DNA of 64,000 nucleotides from Corynebacterium frankenforstense (GCF_030211955.1 NZ_JASODI010000011.1:1-64000), one strand, 5' to 3'; positions 18,135 through 28,010 are shown, counted from the stretch's first letter. The notes: generated by a model not told the origin, from the letters alone. Translations and numbers: made by a program.

Positions 18135-18886
18135 AGGAACCCCTCGATCTTGACGCCCTCGGCGCCGAGGCGCTCGACGACGGCGCGGGTCAGCTCGACC
18201 GCGCCCGGGGAGTCGCCGTGCACGCACACGGACTCGGCGTCGACCTCGAGGACGCTGCCGTCGCGGGCGGTCACTGCGCCCGAGGTGGACACCTGCAGCA
18301 CGCGGGCCGCCACGGCCTCCGGGTCGGTGAGCACGGCGCCGGCCTCGCGGCGGGAGACCAGCGTGCCGTCCGGGTTGTAGGCGCGGTCGGCGAAGGCCTC
18401 GCGCACCACGCGCAGGCCGGCCTTCTCGGCCAGGTCCACGGCCACGCCGCCCGGTAGGAGCATCAGGGGCAGGTCCGCGAAGGCGCGCACGCCGTCGATG
18501 ACGGCCCAGGCGTGCTCCTCGTTGCGCACGATCGTGTTGTAGAGCGCGCCGTGGGGCTTGACGTAGCTGACCTTCGTGCCGTTGGCGCGGGCCAGGGCGT
18601 CCAGGGCGCCGATCTGGTAGGTGACCTCGTCGGCCAGCTCCGCGGGCGCGTAGTCGATGAAGCGGCGGCCGAAGCCGGCCTTGTCGTTGTAGCCGACGTG
18701 CGCGCCGACGACCACGCCACGCTCGGCGGCGGCCGCCAGGGTCTCCGCGATGCCGTGCGGGTCGCCGGCGTGGAAGCCGCAGGCCACGTTGGCGCTGGAG
18801 ATCAGGCCGATCATGGCGGCGTCGTCGGCGACGGGGTTGCCCGCCGTGGACTCTCCGAGGTCTGCGTTGAGGTCGATGGTGGTCAT
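18131..18886 (-). CDS. pxpA: 5-oxoprolinase subunit PxpA (LamB/YcsF family)
   Basis: 251 aa, full family length. Conserved blocks are IDLNADLGES, NVACGFHAGDP, VGAHVGYNDKAGFGRR, VSYVKPHGALYN, REAFADRAYNPDGTLVSRR and VCVHGDSPGAV. Family members use the Asp and His residues in these blocks in a TIM-barrel-like active site. It is the first gene of a leftward four-gene operon. ATG 18886 has AGGAG nine bases upstream. The operator-like palindrome at 18981 overlaps a probable -10. Confidence 0.92.
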   Translation of the reverse strand: MTTIDLNADLGESTAGNPVADDAAMIGLISSANVACGFHAGDPHGIAETLAAAAERGVVVGAHVGYNDKAGFGRRFIDYAPAELADEVTYQIGALDALARANGTKVSYVKPHGALYNTIVRNEEHAWAVIDGVRAFADLPLMLLPGGVAVDLAEKAGLRVVREAFADRAYNPDGTLVSRREAGAVLTDPEAVAARVLQVSTSGAVTARDGSVLEVDAESVCVHGDSPGAVELTRAVVERLGAEGVKIEGFL

Positions 18887-18980
18887 CGCGGGGCGGCTCC
18901 TCTTCGGTTGACGTTGGACGGTTCTCGGTCGCGACCGGCCCGGAGGCACGGGTGCGTCCGAGCGCTCCGGGACGAGCGTG

Positions 18981-18998
18981 GATTGTTGAACAATCCTA
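18981..18998 (-). promoter_or_regulatory. Operator-like palindrome overlapping the pxpA promoter, copy 2
   Basis: GATTGTTGAACAATC (18981-18995) is a perfect palindrome around a central base. On the minus strand it overlaps the last three bases of a possible -10 (TAGGAT, 18993-18998), the geometry of repression. Its 13-bp core is identical on the opposite strand to the site at 10866-10878. Confidence 0.7.
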
Positions 18999-19127
18999 GT
19001 GTAACGCTCGACACTCTACGCCGTCTGCTGTGGTCTGTGCGTCCTCAGATTTGCTTGGGAGTCTCTGCCTCGTCTTCGCCCCTCCTGCCGCTCGTGACCG
19101 CGGAAGGTCGAGATCCGTTCTTGAGAA

Positions 19128-19229
19128 GATGGGATTACCGCGAAAGGTGACATGAATCTAAATCTGGACTAGGTGTGGTGTATCACATAAGGTCATCACA
19201 CCAAAAAATCCCACAGAAAGGAGTGAATC
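19128..19229 (+). promoter_or_regulatory. Upstream region of the microcin C-like operon
   Basis: AT-richer leader before mccA. It contains a GlxR/CRP-like half-conserved box (19172-19187, GGTGTGGTGTATCACA, 9 of 12 defined positions of TGTGANNTANNTCACA). An inverted repeat GGTGTGGTG/CATCACACC with one mismatch spans 19172-19202. Weak promoter candidates are GTGACA (19147) with TAGGTG (19170), or CTGGAC (19164) with CATAAG (19186); neither is convincing. Two tiny ORFs with AG-rich leaders, MGLPRKVT (19129) and MNLNLD (19152), overlap by ATGA; they are noted but not called genes. Confidence 0.4.
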
Positions 19230-19253
19230 ATGAATATTCGTGTCCGCAACTGA
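19230..19253 (+). CDS. mccA: MccA-like heptapeptide precursor of a microcin C-type antibiotic
   Basis: Seven codons and a stop encode MNIRVRN. The gene is preceded by a near-ideal ribosome binding site (GAAAGGAG, 19216-19223, six bases before ATG). Escherichia coli MccA is also seven residues (MRTGNAN) and also ends in Asn, the residue to which MccB attaches the nucleotide through a phosphoramide bond. The gene stands immediately before an MccB homologue and an MFS exporter, the order of mccA-mccB-mccC. Arg-rich, N-formyl-Met-starting heptapeptides suit uptake by peptide transporters and processing in target cells to a non-hydrolysable aspartyl-adenylate. The product of the locus has not been shown; length, terminal Asn, RBS and neighbours are the evidence. 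Confidence 0.85.
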   Translation: MNIRVRN

Positions 19254-19269
19254 TCGGAACATACTTGTC

Positions 19270-19300
19270 GCGGCGGTCTGGCGGGTGGCCGGGCCGCCGC
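19270..19300 (+). terminator. Intra-operon hairpin between mccA and mccB
   Basis: GCGGCGGTC (19270-19278) pairs with GGCCGCCGC (19292-19300), nine pairs including one G-U, around a 13-nt loop. It lacks a T run. In E. coli a mccA-mccB intergenic hairpin gives abundant short mccA mRNA; a similar attenuating or stabilising role is inferred here. Confidence 0.5.
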
Positions 19301-19321
19301 CTCAGTCTTGGAGGAAGTGAG

Positions 19322-20341
19322 ATGTTTGACTACCGGCAGGAAATGAAGTTGGCCCCTTATGTTACTTGGACGCAGATTGAGGATAGGGTGTATATATGCG
19401 GTGGGACGCGCGAAACATCCTTCGATATTGAAGAGTCCAAACCACTAATTGCAACCCTCCAATGGTTGCGATCTCGGGCCGGGGGTGCAATGTGGGGCGA
19501 AATATGTCAAGAGCTCTCCAGAAATTGTAAAGACAACAAGTTAGAAACTGTTGGTCTGGATTATTTGGCCAATCCGTATCTGTATATTTCTGATCGTGAT
19601 TTTAAGGACCGATATGACAGGCCGAAACTGTATTACAATTACATGGGTGCAAATCCTGCGGTGGTGCAGTCTCGGCTGCAGTCAAGTAGTGTAATTATTT
19701 TGGGGTGTGGAGGTGTCGGGAGTATTGTGGCTGCTGGTCTGGCAGGAAGCGGAATAGGACATATCCATCTGATCGATGATGATGTTGTCGAACTTTCTAA
19801 CTTGTCCAGGCAGATTCTCTATACAGAAGCGGATCTTGGCAAGTCTAAATGCGCCGTACTTGCTAGGCGACTGCGTAATATAAATTCTGAGATTACTGTC
19901 ACAATGCAACGTACTGCTTTCGTCGTTGACGACGTGACGCTTGCCCATTTTGCAGGTGCGGATTTGATAATGCTAAGCGCCGATTCCTCCGCTGAACTGA
20001 TTGGCCAGGTGATTCGGGCTGCGGCGAAAACTGGTGCCGCAGTAATTCAGGCGGGATACGTTAACGATATTCCAATTTGTGGCCCTCTGGTTGAGGTTGA
20101 AACGTCAAATAATTGGCAGCGATTCTTTTCGGCCCTGAATGAAGATGAGGGCGATGGAATTTCCGAGTGGGCTTATCAGGCGCCTTCACATGCGTGGACA
20201 AATTTTGTTTGTGCAGGACTTGTAATCGATGATGTCGTTGCATATCTTGGACGGTTCAAGTCTCCTATTTCTCTCGATTGTAGAGTTGGCCTGTATAAAG
20301 ATGATTTAAAGTTTAATCTGCAGAGGGCTTGGTATGTTTAG
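19322..20341 (+). CDS. mccB: MccB-like ThiF-family peptide adenylyltransferase
   Basis: 339 aa (E. coli MccB is about 350). Residues 1 to about 100 correspond to the peptide-clamp region and the rest to the E1/ThiF adenylation domain. Conserved elements are GANPAVVQ (109-116), the nucleotide loop LGCGGVG (127-133), SGIGHIHLIDDD (143-154), NLSRQILY with Arg163, LGKSK with Lys176, SAD with Asp221 and QAGYVNDIPICGPL (243-256). All align with recalled E. coli MccB blocks (YGANPVLVQ, ILGCGGIG, SGIGEIILIDND, NLTRQVLF, VGKNK, SADHPF, NAGYVNDIAVFGPL). MccB activates the peptide's terminal Asn with two ATP. The Cys-x2-Cys zinc pairs near the C-terminus of E. coli MccB are absent. The gene is AT-rich (sampled lines 35-52 % GC) with unusual codons. 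Start ATG 19322 has GGAGG seven bases upstream. Confidence 0.9.
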   Translation: MFDYRQEMKLAPYVTWTQIEDRVYICGGTRETSFDIEESKPLIATLQWLRSRAGGAMWGEICQELSRNCKDNKLETVGLDYLANPYLYISDRDFKDRYDRPKLYYNYMGANPAVVQSRLQSSSVIILGCGGVGSIVAAGLAGSGIGHIHLIDDDVVELSNLSRQILYTEADLGKSKCAVLARRLRNINSEITVTMQRTAFVVDDVTLAHFAGADLIMLSADSSAELIGQVIRAAAKTGAAVIQAGYVNDIPICGPLVEVETSNNWQRFFSALNEDEGDGISEWAYQAPSHAWTNFVCAGLVIDDVVAYLGRFKSPISLDCRVGLYKDDLKFNLQRAWYV

Positions 20342-21644
20342 GGGTACTTCTACCTCCGCTTTCTTGTTGGTGTGCGTGGCCAGCTTCGGCGCACTGCGGA
20401 TGCTCGTCGGTGCGACGAGTGCGCTGTTCCTGCTTGATCAGGGGCTCGACCTGTCTCAGCTGGCTTACTTGAAGGCGATGCAGGCGGTGATCGTCGTGTT
20501 GCTGGAGGTGCCCCTGGGCTACCTCGCAGATTCGCTCGGGCGCCGCTGGGCGATCATCGGCGCTGTCGGTTTCGGGGCCGCATGGCTGCTCATGACGGGT
20601 CTGGCCCCCAGTCCTGGCTGGCTGTGGGGCGCCGAGGTGTGCAACGCCTTGTCGATCTGCCTGTCCACCGGGGCGATGACTGCGGAATTCCTGGACCGGC
20701 GCCTCGATGAAGAAAGCCATTTAGAGGGCGAGGGAGGCACGTCGCAGCAGGACGAGATGGGGCTACGCGACGGTGCACGGGAGGCAGGTGCGGACGCTGA
20801 GCCAGATCGTGCGCGGGAGGCGCTGGCGCTGCTCTCGCGTTGGGAGTTTTCCGCCTCGGCCCTGGCCGCCGGGCTCGGAGGACTGTTGTACCCGGCCTTC
20901 CCGCGCGGCACCTGGGTTGCCGCGGGTGTGGGCTGCCTGGGCATCGCGTGCGCCTATCTTGTCTACTCTCGCCACTTCCCGCCCCTCGGTTTTGGGGCCA
21001 CGACGCGGGGGCCAGCGGATCCGGAGGCGCGAGGGCACGGCGGATCCGATCGCTGGCGCACGGTCTTCGGACTGCGCCGCAGGCTGCTCGGGTCGATCGC
21101 CGTGGCCGGGCTGCTCTACGCGGCCTTCCAGGTGGCGATCCAGTACTGGCAGGTCTCCGTCACCGAGGTGTTCCCGGAAAGCTTCGCGGACCACAGCCTG
21201 GGGCCGGTGCTCGGAGGGCTCTTCGTAGCGATCCTGTGGGTGCAGTCCCGGGTGACGTCGCTGTCCCGCGTGGTTGCCGCCTCGCCGTCGGGCTACCTTC
21301 TGGCTGCCGGACTGCCGGCCACCGGGTGGCTCGTGGCTCAGGTAACGGGAAGTTTCCTGGTGCTGGCTGCTGCTCTATTGCTGTTCTTCTGGTGCTTCCG
21401 GGCTTGCGACGTCGCGGTCAGCGCAGCGATCAGCACTGCGGCCGGTGCCGGTCTGCGCGCGACGGCGCTGGCGGCCCGCTCGACGCTGGCGCGCATCCTG
21501 GCCGCTAGCCTGCTGCCCGCGGCCGGCGTGGCGGTGACTCGCTTCGACGGTTCCGTCGGCGCGGTCGTCGTTGTGCTCGCTGTGTGCCTTGCAGCGGGAA
21601 CCGTGTTCGCAGTCAACGCCGCTCTCGCGCGGCGCGCGGAGTAG
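20334..21644 (+). CDS. mccC: MFS exporter in MccC position (microcin export and self-immunity)
   Basis: 436 aa, about 12 transmembrane segments, with the MFS loop motif LGYLADSLGRRWAIIG between TM2 and TM3. A hydrophilic central loop (about residues 120-165) is rich in Glu and Gly. It overlaps mccB by eight bases, so translation is coupled. In known microcin C systems MccC pumps the processed or intact antibiotic out and gives producer immunity; no other immunity gene (MccE acetyltransferase or MccF peptidase) is present, so this is the only visible protection. Its GC content and codon use match the host chromosome, unlike mccB, suggesting a different history. Substrate assignment is by context. 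Confidence 0.85.
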   Translation: MFRGTSTSAFLLVCVASFGALRMLVGATSALFLLDQGLDLSQLAYLKAMQAVIVVLLEVPLGYLADSLGRRWAIIGAVGFGAAWLLMTGLAPSPGWLWGAEVCNALSICLSTGAMTAEFLDRRLDEESHLEGEGGTSQQDEMGLRDGAREAGADAEPDRAREALALLSRWEFSASALAAGLGGLLYPAFPRGTWVAAGVGCLGIACAYLVYSRHFPPLGFGATTRGPADPEARGHGGSDRWRTVFGLRRRLLGSIAVAGLLYAAFQVAIQYWQVSVTEVFPESFADHSLGPVLGGLFVAILWVQSRVTSLSRVVAASPSGYLLAAGLPATGWLVAQVTGSFLVLAAALLLFFWCFRACDVAVSAAISTAAGAGLRATALAARSTLARILAASLLPAAGVAVTRFDGSVGAVVVVLAVCLAAGTVFAVNAALARRAE

Positions 21645-21645
21645 G

Positions 21646-21661
21646 CGCGGCGTCGGCAAGC
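21646..21661 (+). repeat. Dispersed 16-bp motif GCGRCGTCGGCAAKCG (one of nine copies)
   Basis: Copies of the core CGTCGGCAAKC or one-mismatch forms are at 6946, 10040, 14640, 16473 (minus), 21651, 23624 (minus), 31964 (minus, AATT variant), 50947 and 59605. Extended 16-mers at 10035 and 50942 are identical, as are those at 14635 and 21646. The motif is found in intergenic DNA and in low-complexity coding linkers. Role unknown. Confidence 0.7.
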
Positions 21662-21697
21662 GGGCCAAGAGGCGGAGCCGCCTTAACGCTCCGAGAT

Positions 21698-23833
<2,136 letters not shown>

Positions 23834-23893
23834 TTAAAGCCCGCCGCGGCGAAGAAGGAGAAGAATGCTCGTCCGCTGCATGTGAGGCAGCAT
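23834..23893 (-). CDS. leuL: leuA leader peptide (attenuator)
   Basis: 19-residue ORF MLPHMQRTSILLLLRRGGL with four consecutive Leu codons (CTT CTC CTT CTT) then two Arg codons. It is preceded by GGAG six bases before ATG. A run of codons for the pathway product followed by alternative hairpins is the classic attenuator arrangement. When charged tRNA-Leu is scarce, ribosomes would stall here and let transcription reach leuA. Corynebacterium glutamicum leuA is known to have a leader of this kind. An internal ATG (23881) lacks a ribosome binding site. Confidence 0.8.
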   Translation of the reverse strand: MLPHMQRTSILLLLRRGGL

Positions 23894-24074
23894 ACAACAC
23901 TCCGGGAGCTGTTGAGGCGCATACCCTCGTTCAGGTGGGAACGTGGGTCCGGATACAAAACCTTGGAAAAGACCTAAAAGAGATTGCATGCAGGCCGTGC
24001 CCTTGGATGAGCTCGCGGATGTACTTTGAGGTCAGGCCGGGAATTTCAGTTCGAGCCCGGGGGTGAGAGGAAAC

Positions 24075-24689
24075 GTGGCTGACACGTCCAAGCACAGGAG
24101 CAACAACAACCGCAAGTGGGTCGTGCCTGCCGTGGCGGCTTCGGCGGCGATCTTCGCCTCGCTCGGGGTCGGCACCCTGGGCGCCTACACGGCGAGCATC
24201 ACCAACGACGGCAACCAGGCCGGCGCCGGCTCCCTGGTCATGCAGGAGACCGGCCCGGGTGCCGACGGCCAGGAGGTCACCTGCACCTCCACCGACGGCG
24301 AGGGCAACGCCGCCAGCTGTACCTCCATCAACAAGTACGGCGGTGACATGGCCATGGTGCCCGGCGGTGAGAAGACCACCACCGTCACGATCTCCAACAC
24401 CGGCACGGTACCGGCGAAGAGCTTCACACTGGCCGCGGGTGCCTGCAGCGCGGCCGGGAATACCGCGGACGCCTGCGGGGTGATGACCGTGAAGATCGCC
24501 GACGGCGGCAGCGAGATCTACTCGGGCACCGCCGCCGATCTGGCTACTCAGTCCTTCAACCTGACGGCGCCGGTGGACCCGGGTGCCGAGCGGCCGTTCA
24601 CCGTGACGGTCGGGCTGCCGGAGTCGGTGGGCAACGACCTGCAGGGCGGCACCATCTTGCAGCCGCTGACCTGGACCTTCCAGGCCTGA
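24075..24689 (+). CDS. SipW-dependent-type secreted surface protein
   Basis: About 204 aa. The basic N-terminus (DTSKHRSNNNRKW) and hydrophobic stretch (VVPAVAASAAIFASLGVGTLG) end in AYTASITNDGNQAGAGSL. This is the pattern of SipW/TasA/camelysin-like proteins cleaved by ER-type signal peptidases. The mature part is Thr/Gly-rich with four Cys (VTCTS..ASCTS, GACSAA..DACGV) that could form two disulfides, and beta-rich repeats. GTG 24075 has GAGAGGA close upstream; GTG 24063 is possible. A signal peptidase gene follows 12 bases later. Function on the surface, fibre or matrix, is inference from the family. Confidence 0.75.
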   Translation: MADTSKHRSNNNRKWVVPAVAASAAIFASLGVGTLGAYTASITNDGNQAGAGSLVMQETGPGADGQEVTCTSTDGEGNAASCTSINKYGGDMAMVPGGEKTTTVTISNTGTVPAKSFTLAAGACSAAGNTADACGVMTVKIADGGSEIYSGTAADLATQSFNLTAPVDPGAERPFTVTVGLPESVGNDLQGGTILQPLTWTFQA

Positions 24690-24701
24690 TGAACGTCGGG
24701 C

Positions 24702-25587
24702 GTGTCGCTGGGTAAGAAGTGGCTGGCCGCGCTCGCGGCGTTGGCGGCAGTGACGGTGCTCGCCGGCCTCGGCGTGGCGTGGGCCTTCGGCATGCGCTCC
24801 TTCGTCATGGAGACCCCCTCGATGGGCCGGGCCATCCCGGTCGGCTCGCTGGTGGTCACCGAGCCAGCGCGTCGCCGTGCTGGAACCGGGTGACGTGGTC
24901 ACCGCCGAGATCAACGGCCAGGCGCGCACCCACCGGGTCATCGACTCCACCGACGACGCAGTGCGCACCCGCGGCGACCTGAGCGCGGCCGTCGACCCGC
25001 TGCCCCTGACCGACCAGGCGATGGTCGGCCGCGTGGTCTTCACCGCGACCGGGCTGGGCTGGGTGATCCGGGGGCTGCCGGTGATCCTGCTGGCCTGGCT
25101 GCTGTTCTGGGTGGTCACCCGGCGCGTCGAGGAGCCCGCGCAGCGCTCGCGCTACCGGCTGCTGGGCGTGTTCTGCGGGTTCGCGCTGGCGATCGTGCTG
25201 GTGCGCCCCCTGCTCGGCGTCGAGCTGCTGGGGCTTCGCGTCGACGGCCCCCAGGAGGCGGAGGCGCGCACGGTCTCGACCGGCATCCTGCCCGTCGAGG
25301 TCGACCCTGTCGGCGACGATCCGGCCGGCCCGGTGATGTTCCCGGTGGGTACGGACGTGGCCACCACGGCGCACGAGACAGTCGACGGGGAGTTCTCCTT
25401 CCAGCCGCGCCCGGCGCTGACCTGGCCCTGGTGACTCGGCCTGATCGGCCTGGGTCTCTCGCCGTTCCTGTGGTTCTACCTGCAGCACCGCTGGTTCCAG
25501 CGGGAGGCCGGGCAGCGGGACGCGCAGGACCGGGACCACGAGGAAGTGACGCACGCGGCGACCGTCGGGGAGGGCGGCAAGGCATGA
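24702..25587 (+). pseudogene. SipW-like S26B signal peptidase, frameshifted and with in-frame stop
   Basis: Reads as an ER/SipW-type signal peptidase. The first transmembrane helix (AALAALAAVTVLAGLGVAWAF) is followed by the Ser box (METPSMGRAIPVGSLVV) and the His box (RTHRVIDS, His instead of Lys). Two C-terminal helices follow. The frame changes at about 24866, where removing one base (an A) would join VVTEP to RVAVLEPGDVV. A TGA at 25432-25434 interrupts an otherwise continuous ORF (TWPW, stop, LGLIGLGLSPFLWFYLQHRW) that ends at 25587. Either the gene is dead or the assembly has errors here. It is flanked on both sides by likely substrates. Confidence 0.75.
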
Positions 25588-26902
25588 GCAACACCGAGGA
25601 GGCACGCGGGGGCGCGCTGCGCAGGGCGCTGACCGGAGCGCTGCGGGGCGACCCGTGGGCGGTCGTCGGCGTGGTCGTGGCGGCGGTGCGCGTCGCCGTG
25701 GCCGTGCTCGGGGTCTCCGGGCGGCCGACGATGGGTGCGTTCACTGCGGAGGTGGAGAACACGGAGAACTTCGCCGGCTACCCCGACCTGCAGAGCTGCC
25801 TCGAGCACTTCACCAACATCGGACTCAAGGGCGGCGGCGCCTACTACATCGCCGCGACCAAGAGGGGCAACGGCGACAACTGGATCGACGACCTCTCCTA
25901 CCCTCAGGAGATCGACCAGTTCCGGGAGGAGAACCCCTATCTGCCGGCGGGCACGGTCCTGAGACCGCGGACCGCGGGCATCTACAACCACCTCAACAAG
26001 GTACGCACGGCGCCGCCCGGTGATGAGCCGTGCCCGGCTGACATGGACTACCCCGGATCGCAGTGGGATCATGAGGGGGTGATCCTGAACAAGGAGTTCC
26101 ACAGCATGGACAACTTCAAGGGGATCGGCTCCTACTCCGGGGTGATGTGGGTCAAACCGGACAGGGCGCCCGCGGCACTGTTCACCGTGCCCGGGGCGGG
26201 CGCGGTCAACTGGGACGGCTGGCCGACCTCCAGGATCTACGCCTCGGCGCACATCTTCCCGGACGGCACGCTGGCCTTCGGAGCCAGCGCGTCCCGCACG
26301 GGCGACAACCACAACACGCCCGTCCACCCCTGCGGGCCGTCATCCAGGGAAAGACGTCGATCGTGGACGGTAGGTGGCACCAGGTCGCCTTCGTGCTCGA
26401 CCGTAATCCGGTCGACGAGCTCGGGAACAAGATCGCGGGCTCGCAGTTGCGCATCTACGTCGACGGCCGGCTCGACGGGGCGACCACCGTCTCCTACACG
26501 TTCCCGCAGCGCACCGCCAACTTCCGCTTCGGCTGTGACGCTGCTTTGTGGGGCGGCATCGGCGGCAACAACGGGGCCCAGTGCTTCACCGGCCGGATGG
26601 GACTCGTCGCCGCCTACCCGTTCGCGGTCACCGGAACGGGCCTCCAGGGCAGCTTCCGCCGCGACATCAAGTCGACGGCACCCCGGTCCGTGGAGGGCCT
26701 GGACATCTCCGAGGGCCTCAACGCGCTGGAGAGACTGGCGGAGCTGAATCTGCCCGAGGGCCGTAACGAGTCGGAGGAACTGGAGGCCCCGGAGAGCCTC
26801 GAGGGCACGGAGCCGGCGGAGACCCCGGGGCAGCCGGGTGCGCCGGGCGCCTCGGAGGGGCCGGCGGACACGGACGCGTCGGAGGAACCGGCGGAACGGT
26901 GA
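25584..26902 (+). pseudogene. SipW-type secreted LamG/concanavalin-like protein, frameshifted
   Basis: Starts MSNTEEARGG, with a hydrophobic segment (WAVVGVVVAAVRVAVAVLGVSG) and a SipW-type cleavage region (MGAFTAEVENTENFAG). The rest resembles a LamG/concanavalin A-like lectin fold (FSGVMWVKPD-like strand, SIVDGRWHQVAFVLD, QLRIYVDGRLDG, FTGRMGLVAAYPFAV) and an acidic Glu/Pro-rich tail. The reading frame shifts by one base in a C run near 26325-26332: adding one C restores HPLRAVIQGKTSIVDG. The ATG overlaps the signal peptidase stop (ATGA), so this is one operon with the preceding genes. No cell-wall anchor motif is visible. Confidence 0.7.
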
Positions 26903-26924
26903 GCCCGCCGCCGCGACCCGGGAC

Positions 26925-27812
26925 CTAGTTCTTGATGCTGCTGCGCGAGAGTGCCACGGTCGCGCAGATCATCGCGATCAGGGCGGCGCCCATGGACAGC
27001 CAGCCGAAGACGGAGTCGACCTGGAACTTCTCGTCGAGTACCAGGTAGCCGAGGGTGAAGGCCACGATCGGCTCGCCGATCGTCATCGCCGGCAGCGAGT
27101 TCTTCAGTGCGCCGGCGGAGAAGGAGTACTGCTGCACAGCCGTGCCGAGGGCGGCGCCGAAGATCAGCGCGTAGGTCTCCCAGCTGAGCAGCAGCACCGG
27201 GACGGTCGCATGCACGGCGATGTCGACCACCGCCTTGGACAGCACGGCGACGTAGCCGAAGATCGCGCCGGTGACCAGGCCCAGCAGCAGGGCCTTCTCC
27301 CCGCGGATCAGGCTGACCGCGGAGCGCGCGACCGCCGAGAGCACCACGGTGCCCACCGCGATCGAGATCAGCCACCGGTTCAGCGGCGGGTGGGGGTTGC
27401 CCGACTGCGGGTTGCCCAGCAGGACCAGCACGGCGACGGCGGCGGTGAGCAGCCCGGCCCACGCCATCTGGGACTTCGAGATCCGCCGGTTGTCGTAGCG
27501 GGCCGACAGCGGCAGTGTGAACATCAGGGACAGCACGAGGATCGGCTGCACCACCAGCAGGGTGCCGAAGCCGAGGGCGACGACCTGCAGCCCGTAGCCG
27601 ATCAGCGCGGTTCCGGTGCCGGCCCACCACAGCGGCCGGGTGACCGCGGCCCACAGGGGCGAGCCCTTCAGCGAGCCGTCATCGGGGGCCGCTTCCGCGA
27701 TGCGGTGGCGCACCACGGTGCCCCACGCGAGCGTCAGCGCCGAGGACAGCGCGAAGAAGATGGCCAGCGCCGTCGATAATGTCTCGTGCACCCCACACAC
27801 CTTAATCGTCAT
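26925..27812 (-). CDS. DMT-superfamily (EamA-like) membrane transporter
   Basis: About 295 aa with ten predicted transmembrane helices in two similar halves, the drug/metabolite transporter layout. Lys/Glu-containing segments ([32 protein letters not shown]) in the second half are typical. Corynebacteria have a membrane protein at this position between leuA and lysC. The substrate is unknown. ATG 27812 is assumed; GTG 27791 ([12 protein letters not shown] onwards) is an equally good start. It is divergent from lysC. Confidence 0.75.
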   Translation of the reverse strand: MTIKVCGVHETLSTALAIFFALSSALTLAWGTVVRHRIAEAAPDDGSLKGSPLWAAVTRPLWWAGTGTALIGYGLQVVALGFGTLLVVQPILVLSLMFTLPLSARYDNRRISKSQMAWAGLLTAAVAVLVLLGNPQSGNPHPPLNRWLISIAVGTVVLSAVARSAVSLIRGEKALLLGLVTGAIFGYVAVLSKAVVDIAVHATVPVLLLSWETYALIFGAALGTAVQQYSFSAGALKNSLPAMTIGEPIVAFTLGYLVLDEKFQVDSVFGWLSMGAALIAMICATVALSRSSIKN

Positions 27813-28010
27813 CCCCGCCCGGCCCGGTCCGCCGCGACGCACCCGGGCACCGGATGTGTCCCGGATGAGTGTTTCGGGTGGTCCGGGCGGGGCACATGGT
27901 GCATCAGCGCACGTGGGCGCGGTAAGGTGACTTGTTGCCAGAAATCCCGCGCCCGGCCCGCCCGGGTTCGGGACCCGAGACCCGACCCAGACCGGAAAGG
28001 CGGCCGCACG

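Noticed and set aside
19172..19202. Inverted repeat before mccA read as a terminator
   Set aside because: The A run follows on the plus strand, so there is no U tract in the expected RNA; an operator is more likely.
24877..25434. Apparent separate 185-residue membrane protein
   Set aside because: It is the out-of-frame continuation of the signal peptidase; motifs join across the shift at about 24866.
26147..26902. Apparent separate 251-residue protein
   Set aside because: Its second half is the continuation of the LamG protein after a one-base shift; its first half is noise.
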